From positions 165,902,290-165,966,289 of the forward strand of contig CM073885.1 in the NCBI GenBank assembly GCA_037176705.1: a DNA stretch of 64,000 nucleotides. The letters are read 5' to 3'. The position numbers and the translations under genes were made by a program. Every line of letters starts with the position of its first letter. The first letter of the stretch is position 1. Shown piece by piece: positions 45,665 through 57,718 of this stretch. The notes below the pieces were generated by a model. It had not been told where the DNA came from. It saw nothing but the letters and a program-made list of their open reading frames with translations, and did no database searches. This stretch comes from Molossus alvarezi (taxonomy: Eukaryota > Chordata > Mammalia > Chiroptera > Molossidae).

Positions 45665-46009
45665 CGATCATATTAGTAGAGGAATTCTTTAAATTAAACT
45701 CTTAATCTCTTTGGGACAGATAGGTTGCTAAAACACTGAGTGTAAAATGAACTTTGCCATAATGACTTGCACACTTCCCCCAGATCTGCCCTTAGAACAT
45801 TGACCCAGCTCAGAATTCAACAATCAAAAGCGCTGATATTGAAAATTAGAGCTCTAAATCTCTTATTCTCACTTTAACAAATTACTTTTGCTTAAGACGT
45901 TTGCCTGATTTACAGTCTCATGTACTTTGGTGAAATATACTGGAGGTTTCATATCTCACACGTGTGCCTCGCTGCAGCTCGTCCTTGCCTTCTTTCCCAA
46001 GGGGCTGCT

Positions 46010-46400
46010 TTATCTGTCTGTCTGTCTGTCTGTCTACCTATCACCTGTATCATCTATCTATCGATCAATTTATTTTAAAGAATTGGCTTGTGCTATTGTG
46101 GGGACTTGGTGAGTCCAAAATGCACAGGAGAGGCCAGTAGGCTGAAGACTCAGAGCGGAGCTGCCGCTGGAACCCGAAGGCTGCTGCGGGCCCTTGTTCT
46201 GTTCCGGCCTTCAGCTGGTTCGAGGAGCCCCCACCCTCTGCAGGGCGATCTGCTTTCCTCAGGGCCGCTGATCTAAATGTTACTCTCATCCCAGAAAAGA
46301 CCCCCTTCAGAAAAACATCGAGAATAATGCTTGACCAAATATCCGGGCACTACGGCTCAATCAAGTTTACATATGAAATTAAGTATCACACGCCTTTATA
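46010..46400. mobile_element. (TCTG)n tract followed by an unassigned old interspersed repeat
   Basis: A short TCTG/ATCT run is followed by aaagaattggcttgtgctat, gcagggcgatctgctttcct, taaatgttactctcatccca and gcactacggctcaatcaagt. I recognise this order as a dispersed mammalian repeat, probably an old LTR, but cannot name the family. Confidence 0.45.
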
Positions 46401-46419
46401 TAGCAATGGTTTTGTTATT

Positions 46420-47035
46420 ATTATTATTATTATTTTAATACTTATTGTTGAAAGTATTACAGATGTCCCTCCCCCCCCCCACTGACCCCCTCCTCCCTGC
46501 TTTCTCCCCCTCCTGCTTTTTCCACACTGTTGTCTGTGTCCATTGGTTGTGTATATATGCATAGAAGTTCTCTGGTTTATCTTTTTTTACCCCTCCCACC
46601 CCCCTTCCCTCTGAGGTTTGTCAGTCTGATCCCTACTGCTATGTCTCTGGATCTATTTTGATCATCAGTTTATTTTGCTCATTATGTTCCATAAATAAGT
46701 GAGATCAAGTGGTACTTCTCTTTCTCTGACTGGCTTATTTCGCTCAGCATAATACTCTCCAGGTCCCTCTGTGTCATCTCAAAGGGTAAGAGATCTTTCT
46801 TTTTTTACAGCTGCATAGTATTCTATTGTGTAAATGTACCACAGCTTTTTATAGGTTTCTCTCTTTTTTTTTTTGGTATGTGCCCCTAGTGGGAACTGAA
46901 CCCGAGACTCTCTGGTCCGCAGGTTGACGCTCCAACCGCTGAGCCAAACCGGCCAGGGTGTCCACAGCTTTTTTATTAATCCGTCTACTGATGGGCACTT
47001 GGGCTGTTTCCAGATCTTAGCTATTGTAATTTTGT
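46420..47035 (-). mobile_element. LINE-1 3' end, antisense, interrupted by a head-only SINE
   Basis: (TTA)n-rich left edge, then the L1 3' UTR in reverse (gttgtctgtgtccattggtt, atgcatagaagttctctggt) and the ORF2 C-terminal region in reverse (gactggcttatttcgctcag, acagctgcatagtattctat, ctactgatgggcacttgggc). It is split by the short SINE at 46851-46961. Confidence 0.85.
46851..46961 (-). mobile_element. Head-only tRNA SINE, second copy, nested in L1
   Basis: Same structure as 17708-17803: tRNA-like unit only (ggtatgtgcccctagtggga to gctgagccaaaccggccagg) plus A-rich tail. Perfect flanking duplication ccacagcttttt (46839-46850 and 46962-46973) inside continuous L1 sequence. Confidence 0.85.
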
Positions 47036-47039
47036 TATA

Positions 47040-47815
47040 GAGGAAACAGAAGGATAATGTATTCTTTACAACATTTCAAACATTTTAAACATCTTTGATA
47101 GTTTAGAAAAGGTCCTTTTAACTGTAGAGCTTAGTGTAAATTTTTAGGCTTATTGTGAAATACAGAAAAACCTCTATTGAATCTCATTCATATACAAGTA
47201 CTGACATTTCAGGGCACTGGTTTTGAGGTTTTATTTGTACATGCAATGAATAATCTTAAATGCCATTGAATTTGATGATCCTGATCAGTTTGTTGACATT
47301 GTTTTTATAATGGAATATCACAATTTTCTGATGAGGTTGGTATTTTGTGTCAAATCAGTTAAAATACTAGTATTTTTTCTAGTGTGTTCATATGATTCAC
47401 TTGTCTTCATTCTCTTCATTAACTAAGTTATAATATAACCTAAGAGTCTCTTCACTGCTTCTCAAAAATTGACACTGTTGAAAAGGCTCCCTGAATTGGC
47501 TGGAGATCCTGGCTGTACCGTGGGGGCTTTAAAATATTCAAGTTATTCATGGCAGCTCTGCACGATTAGGTTTTGGCAAAGATTATTGATCTCATTCAAC
47601 TAGCTCTGCGGGTTGAGTGAAAACCTTTCCTATCACAGCTTCCTCCTACGGGTCTGATTCCAGCTCCCGTACACAGAGTTCTCTAGGAGATTTAAAGAAC
47701 TGTGCAGAGGGGCCAGGCTCTCTTTTCTTCTGTTGACTTTTCTTTTTTTGTTTTTCCTTTAAGGGCAAGAGAGTTCAAGCCTCTCTGGGCTTGCTACTGA
47801 TTTGGGGTTTTGGCA
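47040..47815. other. Intergenic, nothing recognised
   Basis: AT-rich, no gene-like frame. Confidence 0.5.
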
Positions 47816-47819
47816 TAGA

Positions 47820-48005
47820 TTCCTCAAATTTTGATGAGGAACAAGAGCTTATTCAAAATACAGTCTTTGGGGCCCATGCTTCTGATTCTGATTAAGTAGA
47901 TTCTGATTCTGGGTCAGAGTCCTGGAATCTGTATTTCAACAAGCAGCCGAGGAGAGTCTGAGGCCACCAGGCTCTGACTTTGATGAGCACTCGATTCTGG
48001 AATCG
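47820..48005 (+). mobile_element. MER5-like hAT nonautonomous fragment
   Basis: The order ttcctcaaattttgatgagg, tcttattcaaaatacagtct-like block, cttctgattctgattaagta, gaatctgtatttcaacaagc and tctgactttgatgagcactc resembles a MER5-type element at moderate divergence. Confidence 0.6.
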
Positions 48006-48189
48006 GTTTCGTCGAGATGCCATTCCCCAAGCTGCTAGAAATCTTGCATAATCCACGGGGCAAAAGCAGTGCAGCCTGGCAGCATGGGAGTTAACGAGAG
48101 CCGCAGTCCCTCCATTCTGTCTGGTAATTAACCGGAAACTCTACATACTAAAATCCACTTCTGTACTTCTTTTCTTGGACTCCCTTAGA

Positions 48190-48547
48190 TTCTTTTGTGG
48201 ACTGAATATTTGTGACCTTCCCAAAAATGTGTGTGTCGAGATCTAACTGCCAAAGTGACAGTGTTGGCAGGTGAGGCCTTGGGGAGGTAGTCAGGTCGTG
48301 ACAATAAAACCGTCATGAATGGGATTAGAGTCCTTATAAAAAACACCTCGAAGAACTCCTTCGCCCCTTCGGTCCTGTGAGGACACAGGGAGAAGACAGC
48401 TCTGTGAGCCAGGGAACAGGTCTGCACCAGACACCGAATCAGCTGACTCCTTGATTTGGACGCCCCCCTCCGGAACTGTGACAAACGAAGTTCTGTTGTT
48501 TCCAAGGTCTACGGTATTTCGTCGTAGCAGCCTGAATGGACAAAGAC
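48190..48547 (+). mobile_element. MLT1-type MaLR LTR
   Basis: Left edge gtggactgaatatttgtgac, middle tcatgaatgggattagagtc and ccttataaaaaacacctcga, then cctgtgaggacacagggaga, and right edge ttcgtcgtagcagcctgaatgg. This is the order of an MLT1 LTR on the + strand. No internal region attached. Confidence 0.8.
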
Positions 48548-50520
48548 GTTCTCCCGGTGCTGGACTGTGTCCTTATGATCACCATTAAAAAGGACGTGTG
48601 AGTTGAGGATTTGCTTCTCCCATGTAATCTTAGAATATAAATGTACTCAGGTCAGAAATGATAGGGTCTGGGGCAGAGCCCTCGATCTTTGTGGGAAGAA
48701 CCATTTTCCCGTGCGGTGGGCAGTGACAGAAAGTTGCACATCCCCACAGAGACGCCCATCTCCTAAACATGTCAGCCTCCCTGGGTCGGAGTTGGCTCCT
48801 GCTGGAAAATGGAGCAAGCCTCCGAATGCTCATGACGGCCCTAACTCCGTCATTCAGTTTTATTCTCTCGAGAAGTGAAAGAGCAGAAGAAACCTCATCA
48901 GCTTCTTTGAGAAACATTGTAAGGAACACTTCAAAGAGAATTGTCTCTTATTTTCCCTCAATTTTCTGGAAATCAGAGTCAACCTGGCTATAAAGGTAAT
49001 AGGGAATCTGATGAGGTACCTATCGAATGCCAGGCACACACGGAAATGAACTCCAGATGGTGCCGAAGTGTGTTCCGCTGACTGCCACGTGCCACCCTCG
49101 GGGTTTGTTCCAAAACTCATGGGCCCCGGCTCTTGAGCTGGCGGGGACAGAAAAAGGGCAGTTGGAGTTTGCAGTGCAGGAGAAGGGAGGACACAAGATC
49201 TATAGCCTCTAGGAACCTACTTCTCGGAACACGACAGTCTGTTCATCTGGCACCGTTCGACTCCCTCAAGGAGAAACCGGGCTACAAGACGGGCCAAACT
49301 TCTACAGTGTCTACGTGTTTCTTGTTATTGATTTAGGTCTCACAACAAAAAGGCCTGATTTCTCTCTGGGTGTGTCCAGGCCTCTCGTGGGGGCTCAGCT
49401 GCCGGGTGTCAGTAGGCAGTAACCAGGGATGGACAGCGTACGGATTGTTTCGTTAGAAGAGCCTGTTCCCATACCCTGTGCACCCTGCCAGCCCCCTCCT
49501 CCGCTGCGACCTCCCCGTGGGGCTGCAGCCTGGCCGACGCACCCGTGCTGGTCTCCAGCTCCTGAGGTGTGTGTGACCCAAAGCAGGTACTGGGGCTCCA
49601 CAGGGCCACTCCGCACCCAGTGGGGGCCCCAACTCCAAGCCCGCAGAGCATGTTGGGAGCAGACTCAGTTTAGGACCCGCGCCCGAGCAGCTGGCACGCT
49701 GGAGTCACCGCCGTCTCTGGCGGCCTCAGCGACTGGAAGGGCAGAAGCCACAGCTTTCCTCCGGGCGTCCCCTCAGGATGTGTCTAGTCATCGTGGTTGT
49801 TTTGCTTCCTCCTCGTTCGTGTTCAAAAGCCACGTTTCTCCCTGGAAAGTCAGCAGGATCTCAGCACGCCGATGTTTCCACGCAGGCAGACAGGCGCAGG
49901 GGCGCCGTTCAGGGGAGCCAAGCTGTATCAGGAACCGCTCCGAGGTGGATCTTCGGAGAATCCAAGCCGCTGGGTTCTTTTGGACCATCTTCAACCACGT
50001 GTATTCCCCAGTGCCAAGCCTCAGGATATCAAAGAACCACTCACCACACACGCCCTCCCTCGTTAGAAACAGAAGGATTTAGCCGAGAGGGCATCTCAGC
50101 CAATACGTATTACATAGGCTGAGACAAAAACCGAAAACAAAACAAGCCTAAAGGCAGTGAGAGTGTATTCTTGGCAGAAACAGCCGCAGTCACTTCTCTA
50201 ACAATTCTCAGTATCAACCAACCAAAGGAAAATTGACAGCTGCTGTCGACCCGAAAGGAGTCACAGGAAGGACGAAAAAGTGAAAAATATGTTGTTTCAA
50301 TGACTGTTATAGATACAACACCTGGGTAACTATCAACATCTATCATTCATGCATTTTTGAACTCTGACTTTGTTCTCTTCAACTACTGAATTTCAGTTTC
50401 CACTGTATCTGACATTCAAGTGTCAAGTAGTGAAAGGCTGTGAAGAACCAAAACAGAAAATCAACACAATGTAAGCTACAAACTCAAAAGCTGTTGCTGG
50501 GACCTAGCCAAGGGCAAGTG
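48548..50520. other. Intergenic, GC-richer, no gene recognised
   Basis: Long frames exist (such as 49429-50082, 217 codons), but they overlap frames on both strands and resemble no family. They are best explained by GC-rich composition. Confidence 0.5.
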
Positions 50521-50521
50521 G

Positions 50522-50523
<2 letters not shown>

Positions 50524-50560
<37 letters not shown>
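50524..50560. repeat. (CA)n microsatellite
   Basis: About 18 CA units. Confidence 0.95.
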
Positions 50561-50563
<3 letters not shown>

Positions 50564-51180
50564 CTTCTGAACATACCAATCGTAACATCATAGCTCCCCA
50601 AACACTTGACACATCTGCAGAAGATGTCACCCTGGAGATACTAGCCAGCTATTCCATAGTTAGCACAGAAAGCAGAACTATAATGATCTGACTGAGCTTG
50701 GAGGCCAAAACCACTATCACGGGGATGGTCAAAACCATCACCCCAGAGGACTCATGTGTAAGACAGTGATCACCACTAGGGCATGAAGAGTCGAGTCAAC
50801 AGCAAATGTACCACCCATACTGACCATGGAGGGGAAGGCCACACCCAATACCACATGGAGACCATCAAACCTTTCGACTTTCAACAAGGAGGTTGACCTA
50901 CTATGCAGATTATAGATGATGACAAAAAATAAAATCTAAGGTTGAAGCCACTGTTTTGGCAGAGGTTGTACAGCTGCTGAAGATGCCAACAGCTCTCCAT
51001 GGCGCCAACATGTGTTTAGGGATTCGCATAGCACCTGCCATACGTACCTTTACCACAGTACTTACTTGGTTGCCTTCTGTGGGACTATTTACTAGGTTTT
51101 CTTCCTCTGAAAAACTGCGATCGTGGGCAGTGATCATGTTCCCTTCTTCACTGTATCACTAACATATAGTGACATAGGTA
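50561..51180. other. Intergenic, unassigned
   Basis: Low-repeat segment with interrupted frames. I could not match it to a processed pseudogene. Confidence 0.4.
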
Positions 51181-51264
51181 GATGCTAAATAAATATCTGA
51201 GTATGATACCTTGGAAATATATAAATTATGTGTAACCCTCATCAATCACTCGTATCGCTGCTTA

Positions 51265-51420
51265 ATTTAATTTACGTTAATCCTCAAAACCACTCCACGA
51301 AGGTAAATTTCTATTGTTATCCTCACTTTGTAGTTGAGGAAACTGACACAGGTTAGAAAATTGATCATTGGAGGGTTGGGAGGTGGCCCTAGAAGAGTGT
51401 GGGGAGGAGGTCAAAGGCCG
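51265..51420 (+). mobile_element. MIR-like fragment
   Basis: ttaatcctcaaaaccactcc, then tgttatcctcactttgtagt and gaggaaactgacacaggtta follow the MIR 3' core. Confidence 0.65.
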
Positions 51421-53100
51421 AAAGGCACAGAGTGAGCGAGACAGAGGCCGACTGCTCAAGGTGGGGCTGCCGCACTCTTGGCTCCCCATCCTTACAAACC
51501 CCTTGTTGAGATTCTCTTTTTATTTTCCTTTCAGTTCTCCAAAGTATAATTAAAAGGGAAATCCCTGGATTGGTTTATTTTTCTCATTGGCTCTTGTCCA
51601 CTAAAAACGAAGTACTACCCTTTCTCCTTAATCAGAGTGAGCAGTTCCTCTCCCACACAGAACACACCCGTAACCACCTGGTACTGGGGATGTTTGGGGT
51701 GGGCCAGAGTCTCCCACTTAAACCAAGTGCCTGGGAGGGCAGGGCTTGGATACAGACCTGTGTATTTCATGCAGGCTATAACAATAACTTGCACATAGCA
51801 GGTTTATAAACATGTGTTTGCTGAATTAAATTGTTATTTGTTCAATTAAAGGTTTTCTGGAAATTATTTCTGGAAAAGGTACTATTAAGGAAACTGTTTT
51901 GTTAATGAATGGTAAGGAGAACTTTCTAACACTAACTATTCTGGGATTATTTATTTTTTAAAAAATACCCCATTATTTTGTTCCTTATTCTGAAGCAGAA
52001 GTTAAAATTTTAGTGCTCTTTGGCATCAGGGGCTTTGCACAGAGAAGGCAGGACTGTATGACATCAAAGGCCCCTCCTGTCTTCTAGGAGAGCCAACTTT
52101 CACCAAAGACATTATGCCAGCCAGGAGTCCCTGAGGATGAGGGGGGAGAAGGGAGCATCTCTGAGAGAAGATAGAGAAAGAAAGAAATATCACTCTCACA
52201 GGCACTGGGTCCACTGAGGACCAGAAACTAACCCACTGCATGGAAGTGATGCCCTGGATGACGTCAGAGCAGTGCCTAAGATTGAGGCAGAGGGGTGTCC
52301 AGTCTTGGCAAAGATGGGGAGCCCCACATGCAGAGTGGGAAGGCAGAGATAGTGAATAAAAGCAGACCACAGGGGTTAGGATGACCTCTTACATGTCTGA
52401 AGATTACAAGACATATTGTTGTGTCCAGGTAAACCAGCGTTCGCCTATGGTGTGAATCAACAGACACTGGACAAAAGGATCTCACTCGACCAAACTCCAA
52501 GCATAGGCAGCTAGGAACCCTGCGGTGACCTGGACGATACCTTCAGGGCCCAGGCTCCTGCTTCTGTCTTCCTGCTCCTTCAAGTGGAGTGGGGAGGTGC
52601 CGTGTTCTCTTCTCCTCCCTCCCTGGGCCACACAGTTGTCACTCCCACACTCCAGGCAGGAGGCCCTCTTTGAGGTCCCCAGCAAACTTCCACTCACATT
52701 GACCTCAGACTGTGCCACGTGAGCCCCACATCTAATGAGTCTGGAAAAGTGAGAGTTTTTACTTCGGCACTTGGCTGCCCCGAATAAATGGATTATGGAG
52801 GAATGACTGTTGGGTGGGATCTAGCAAAATCTGCCACAGAAAGAACCAAGGATAGACGAGAAAAATGAAGGGAGAAACAATGAAAAGAATAGAAATTCAT
52901 GCCATGGAAAGCAAGCGATAATGAGGATCGCTGAGATCAAATTGAAAGGTGAATTTTTGAAATGACTAATAAAATAAATCCATCTCTAGGTAGACTGACA
53001 ATATAATGAGCAGAAATAATAAGACTCAAAATAATAAGTATGACATGATCCAAATTATGTAAAAAAAATAAAGCAAGAGAAGCTATAAGAGCAGATAGTA
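51421..53100. other. Intergenic, unassigned; possible decayed L1 at the right
   Basis: No gene recognised. From about 52,930 the sequence is A-rich and weakly L1 ORF2-like, perhaps a more decayed part of the next element. Confidence 0.4.
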
Positions 53101-53104
53101 GAGA

Positions 53105-54185
53105 AACAAAGGAAAAAATGAACACATGGGACTACATCAAACTAAAAAGCTTCTGCACAGCAAAAGAAATAACCATCAAAACGGAAAGGGATCCCACTAT
53201 ATGGGAGACCATAATTGCCAAAGATGCATGAGATAAGGGGTTAATTTCCAAAATATATAGAGTATTCATACAACTCAACAAAAGGAAGACAAAGAACCCA
53301 ATTAAAAAATGGGCAGAGGACCTAAATAGACACCTCTCCAAAAAGGACATACAAATGGCCAAGAGACATATGAAGAAATGCTCAACATCACTAATTATCA
53401 TAGAAATGCAAATTAAAACAACTATGAGGTATCACCTCATACCTGTCAGAATGGCCACCATCAACAAATCATCAAACAATAAGTGTTGGTGAGGGTGTGG
53501 AGAAAAGGGGACTCTAGTACACTGCTGGTGGGAATGCAGACTGGTGCAGCCACTGTGGAAAACCCTATGGTGTTACCTCAAAAAGTTAAAAATTGAACTG
53601 CCATTTGACCCAGTGATCCCACTTCTAGGAATATACCCTAAGAAGCCTGAAACACCAATCAGAAAGAATATATGCACCCCCATGTTCATAGCAGCACTAT
53701 TTACAATAGCTAAGATCTGGAAACACCCCAAGTGTCCATCAGTAGATGAGTGGATAAAATAGCTGTGGTACATGTACAAAATGGAGTACTATGCAGCTGT
53801 AAGAAAGAAAGATCTCTTATCCTTTGAGATGACATGGAGGGACCTGGAGAGTATTATCCTAAGCGAAACAAGCCAAGCAGAGGAAGACAACTATCACATG
53901 ATCTCACTTATTTGTGGAATATAATGAACTAAACAAACTGCTGAACAAAATTAACCCAGAGACATAGAGGTGGGATACAGACTGACAACCCTCAGAGGAG
54001 GGAGGGGTTTGTGGGGTAAGTTCATGCACAGAACTTACATGCATGTATACATGACCAATGAACATAGACAACAAAGCTGGGGATAGGGCACGGGGGAAGG
54101 GGAGGAGGGTGTCAATGGGGGGAAAATGAGAAACATCTATAATAAAAAGAAATTAATAAATAAAAAATTAAAATAAAAAAATAAA
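53105..54185 (+). mobile_element. LINE-1, 5'-truncated: ORF2 C-terminus and 3' UTR
   Basis: A sense L1 segment running actacatcaaactaaaaagc, agatacatatgaagaaatgc-like block, ctgctggtgggaatgcagac and gtggtacatgtacaaaatgg. After the ORF2 stop comes the same 3' UTR and A-rich tail as in the half-L1 (aatggggggaaaatgagaaa, 54115-54134). Confidence 0.9.
53520..53930 (+). pseudogene. L1 ORF2 C-terminal remnant with internal stop
   Basis: The frame reads [48 protein letters not shown] and KCPSVDEWIK, then a TAG, then the rest of the domain (MEYYAA, MTWRDLES). It is the cysteine-rich C-terminal part of ORF2p without endonuclease or reverse transcriptase, hence inactive. Confidence 0.88.
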
Positions 54186-55195
54186 AGATGTCAGTGTTCT
54201 GAAATGAGCACATATGCTCAGAAAACTCTAAAATTAATATTGAATTAATTTTGTTACATATTTTCATTTCTTACAAATACTTTTAAATGTGTAAAATTAA
54301 AATTTATATCACAATAAATGCTAATTTTTCAAAAGTTAGAAAAAAAAGAGCAGATATTAATATCTGTGTCCTCCGATGGAGAGGCCACATTTTAAAAAGT
54401 ACTGAGGTGTTTTCTGCAGTTTTTTTTTTTTTTTAAGTTAGTGGTCCTATATGACGTTTATAAGGAGAAGAAAAATATTGTTTGAAAGTTGCACATAAAT
54501 GTTTTCCAAAAATCGTTCTTACGATCAGCTTCCAAATCAGACAGCCTAAAGGTCTAGCTTCAAAACAATTGCCATTTTCTAACTGTTGGAAAGCCAGCGG
54601 GCAGTCGCCGAACCAGAAGTCGTGCGAGCCGTCCTTCGCCTGCAGCAGGTGCCCTTTCAGCGCGGTGTCCGCTTCTCTAAGAAAACAGGTTGGAGGAGGC
54701 GCATTTGTTTCCAACGTCTGGTGGGTGGCCTGTTGATAAGGATCACAGAGGAGGAGAGCCTGAGGTTCTATTTTTTTTTCTTTTAAGTTCTACATTTTTC
54801 TTAAATTTTCTTTTCTCTGAGAATTTTTGGGAAGAGGCTGTGGGGAGAAAGCAAAGGAAAAAATGTAGCAGCTCCTTGCCCTGCAGATGGGCTCCTGGCT
54901 GAGCCTCCGTGTCTCGCCCCCAAGCGGCACTGCAAAATGAGACTTGGGCTCTCAAATTAAAGCCCGGGATGGCATCGCAGCACACAGTTGCTTGTAGCAT
55001 AAGCACCAACTTTGACATTCACAGGCTTGGATTTCCGGTGGTACCTGTAAGCTGTGTGGCCCTGGGTATTTCTGAAATGCACAGCGAGAAGTTCATTAGG
55101 TTCAACAGATATTACATGAGAAAATGTACGTGAAGTTGCTCAGCCGAGTGCCTAGGCATTAACAACACTCAAAATGTTGATGAACATTTTATAAT
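54186..55195. other. Intergenic, nothing recognised
   Basis: T run at 54421-54434. ORFs at 54433-55018 are chance frames on both strands. Confidence 0.5.
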
Positions 55196-55207
55196 AATTA
55201 TTTAGAG

Positions 55208-55415
55208 TCTGGCCGGTGTGGCTCAGTGGTTGAGCGTCGACCCATGCACCAAGAGGTCGCCGGTTCGATTCCCGGTCAGGGCACACGCCCGGGTTGTGGG
55301 CCCGATCCCTGGTGGGGGGCATACAGGAGGTGGCCAGTCGATGTTCTCTCTCATCTATGTTTCTGTCTCTCCCTCTCACGTCCTCTCTCTCTAAAATCAA
55401 TAAAGAAAAAAATTG
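55208..55415 (+). mobile_element. Ves SINE, 'gggttgtgggccc' type, sense
   Basis: Intact tRNA-like head with A-box-like tggctcagtggttgag and B-box-like ccggttcgattcccgg. Tail ends aatcaataaagaaaaaaattg. Perfect flanking duplication aattatttagag (55196-55207 and 55416-55427). Confidence 0.96.
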
Positions 55416-55427
55416 AATTATTTAGAG

Positions 55428-56179
55428 AGGTCAGTGTCTTGGAAAAGGGGGAAGAAGTCGGGCACGAGGGGAGAAGCTTGGCCCAGAGGCAGCTCGGAGT
55501 TGCAGGACCGCACGTTGCTGCCAGAGGTGTTCCTAGGGGGTGGGCGGACGCAGAGCCCACACAGCCCTGCCACCAGCCGAGAGCCTCCTCTCTTCAGGAC
55601 ATTTGCTGGGAAAGCAGGAAATACTATAATTTAATACACTGTAATGAAAATCAATGCATGCATCTGTAGTGATTATAGAAATGAATGACAATCCAAACTG
55701 CAAAACTGTCCAGGGCAGGCAGCCCCGAACGATGCACACGAGATGGCTCTACCCTTGCTTCAATCTCTTCCCAAGTTGCTGCCGTCTTGTAGTTCATGTT
55801 TCCTGTTGGGCCCCTTTAAATTCTGTCTCGGTCACAGCAGGGTGCATGTGTAAATTCATGACTCTACGGACATGAGGAAGACGTTTGAAACTCAGACCAC
55901 ACTAGCAGGCAAAGAGTCAAACCGAATGAAGGACAGATTGGTCAGTGACACCTCCTCTCTTCCCTCCTGCCTCCCGGCCACTGTATCTTCCTGGGATAGA
56001 CAGGGCTGTCTACAGACTGGAGAAGCCGCCTCCCGGGAGACTGCTCCCACCTGGGGCCACCTGCCAGGTGAGAATCAATCAGGAGTCAATTAGCTCGCCC
56101 TTTACACAGTTGGTGAGTTAACACGTGAAACTCATTACCCCCAGAAGTGGGTTTGGATCGCAAATGTAACCATGTTTAA
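55428..56179. other. Intergenic, nothing recognised
   Basis: No gene-like frame or repeat identified. Confidence 0.5.
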
Positions 56180-56195
56180 GAAAGGCTGATTTCAG

Positions 56196-56396
56196 TGCTT
56201 AGAGCATCAGCCTGCGGACCAGAGAGTCCTGGGTTCGGTTCCCACTGAGGGCAAGTATCTCGGTTGCAGTTTGTCCCTGGTCCCGGTTGGGGTCGTGTGG
56301 GTGGCAACCCATTGATGTGTCTCTCTCACATCGATGCTTCTCTCTCTTCACCACTCTCTCCCTCCTGGCTCTGTCTGAAGATAAACATAAACAAAT
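56196..56396 (+). mobile_element. Ves SINE lacking the first part of its tRNA head, sense
   Basis: The body starts at tgcttagagcatcag, so about 20 bases with the A-box are missing. The rest (cggttgcagtttgtccctgg, tctgtctgaagataaac) is complete. Perfect 16-base flanking duplication gaaaggctgatttcag (56180-56195 and 56397-56412). Confidence 0.93.
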
Positions 56397-56412
56397 GAAA
56401 GGCTGATTTCAG

Positions 56413-57120
56413 GCTTGCTGAAGCAGGCAGTTGGGCGCTTGAGAGCCTACATCTGGGACCTCTCCCTGCCCCTCCACATTGCCCTCTCACCCTGGAACAG
56501 GAATAGGAACCTGGGTGGTGGCTGAATTGCTGTGAGGGTGCAGCAAACCTTGGGGCAAACAGAACCAGCCTATTGTGACAAGGAGAGGAAACTCACTTTG
56601 GGAGTCTTGGGGCTATGACTAGAAAGGTAGAGGTGTTGGGAGCCCCTGAGAGTAGTGAACGGTGTTTGAGGGGGAGATCACTCCTCGGGCCCCCCGTCAC
56701 AAGGGAATCTGTAGCCACAGGAAACCTGACACCAGGAAGTATGGGCCTTCCAGGTTGGACATCAGCACAGGGCAATCAAGGAATAGGTCTCAGAGTCATC
56801 GCAGGGGCACTGTCTTGTGAGAACTGGTCAGAGTACATCAGGATGCAGTTCTGTGGCAACTAGGCAGGATCTACAAGGGGACTTGGGCAGGGATAACTGA
56901 TTTTAGGTCCTGTTCATTGAAGCTGGTCCAGAAAGTGAGGGCCTAATTCCTGCCTCGCTTCTCTGTCTCCAGATGGAAGGTCTTGACCAGCTCCTTGCTT
57001 CTCTGTTGGACTGATCATTCTGGACTCTAACTCCAGTTAATCTCACTGTAACAGGGGATGAATGTGACATACTACTTATGTTAGTCCTACTAGCCATAGA
57101 ATAGAACTCAAAAAGAATAT
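56413..57120. other. Intergenic, nothing recognised
   Basis: No gene or repeat identified. Confidence 0.5.
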
Positions 57121-57127
57121 AGTAACA

Positions 57128-57368
57128 GCCCGGCTGGTGAGGCTCAGTGGTTGAGCATCAACCGATGCACCAAGAGTCACTGGTTCGATTCCCTGTCAGG
57201 GCACATGCCCAGGTTGTGGGCAAATCCCGGGGTGGGGGTGGGGGGGGAAGAATTGATAGGGGGGAGGGGGAGAATTGATGTTCTCTCTCATCTATGTTTC
57301 TATCTCTCTCTCCCTCTCCCTTCTTCTCTGTCTAAAAATCAATAAAGGAAAAAAAATTAAGAAAAAAT
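57128..57368 (+). mobile_element. Ves SINE with expanded G-rich middle, sense
   Basis: Head agcccggctggtgaggctca, body caggttgtgggcaaatcccg. The middle is expanded by G-rich ggggtgggggtggggggggaag. Tail aaatcaataaaggaaaaaa. Short flanking match aagaatata. Confidence 0.9.
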
Positions 57369-57390
57369 AAGAATATACAAACAAAGTAAG

Positions 57391-57603
57391 CTTAGCCCAG
57401 CTGGCTCAGTGGTTGAGCATCAACCCATGCACCAAGAGGTTGCTGATTCCATTCCTGGTCAGAGCATAAGCCTGAGTTGAGGGCTTGATCCCCAGGAGGG
57501 GGTATGCAGGAGGCAGCCAATCGATGTTTCTCTCTCTCATGGATGTTTCTATCTCTATACCCCTCTCCCCCTTTCTAAGCTCAATAAAAAATATATTTAA
57601 AAA
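57391..57603 (+). mobile_element. Ves SINE, diverged, sense
   Basis: Head cccagctggctcagtggttg, with flanking duplication acaaagtaag (57381-57390 and 57604-57613). It lies 20 bases after the previous copy. Confidence 0.92.
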
Positions 57604-57718
57604 ACAAAGTAAGTTATAAAATTTATATAAATGTACCTGTGTTAATCTTAATAAATGTTAAACCCAGCTTATTACTCTAACCCGATTTTTCTCTCAAAAC
57701 TAGAACTTGTATGTTAAA

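Larger units (their letters stand above)
44882..45680 (+). other. MRC1: MRC1 3' UTR
   Basis: AT-rich noncoding sequence follows the stop. An AATAAA at 45548-45553 would give a 3' UTR near 0.7 kb, close to what I recall for human MRC1. A second AATAAA at 45659-45664 could be used instead. The exact end cannot be fixed from sequence alone, and no repeat is seen inside. Confidence 0.7.

Noticed and set aside
49429..50082. 217-codon frame, the longest in the intergenic region
   Set aside because: GC-rich sequence with equally long frames on both strands, no domain or family resemblance and no splice or promoter context.
50440..51165. Processed pseudogene
   Set aside because: Some phrases looked coding, but no frame on either strand could be matched to a known protein and no poly-A or target duplication was seen.
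55208..55290. tRNA gene
   Set aside because: Matches A- and B-box spacing but is the head of a SINE with tail and target duplication. The acceptor stem and anticodon arm are degenerate.
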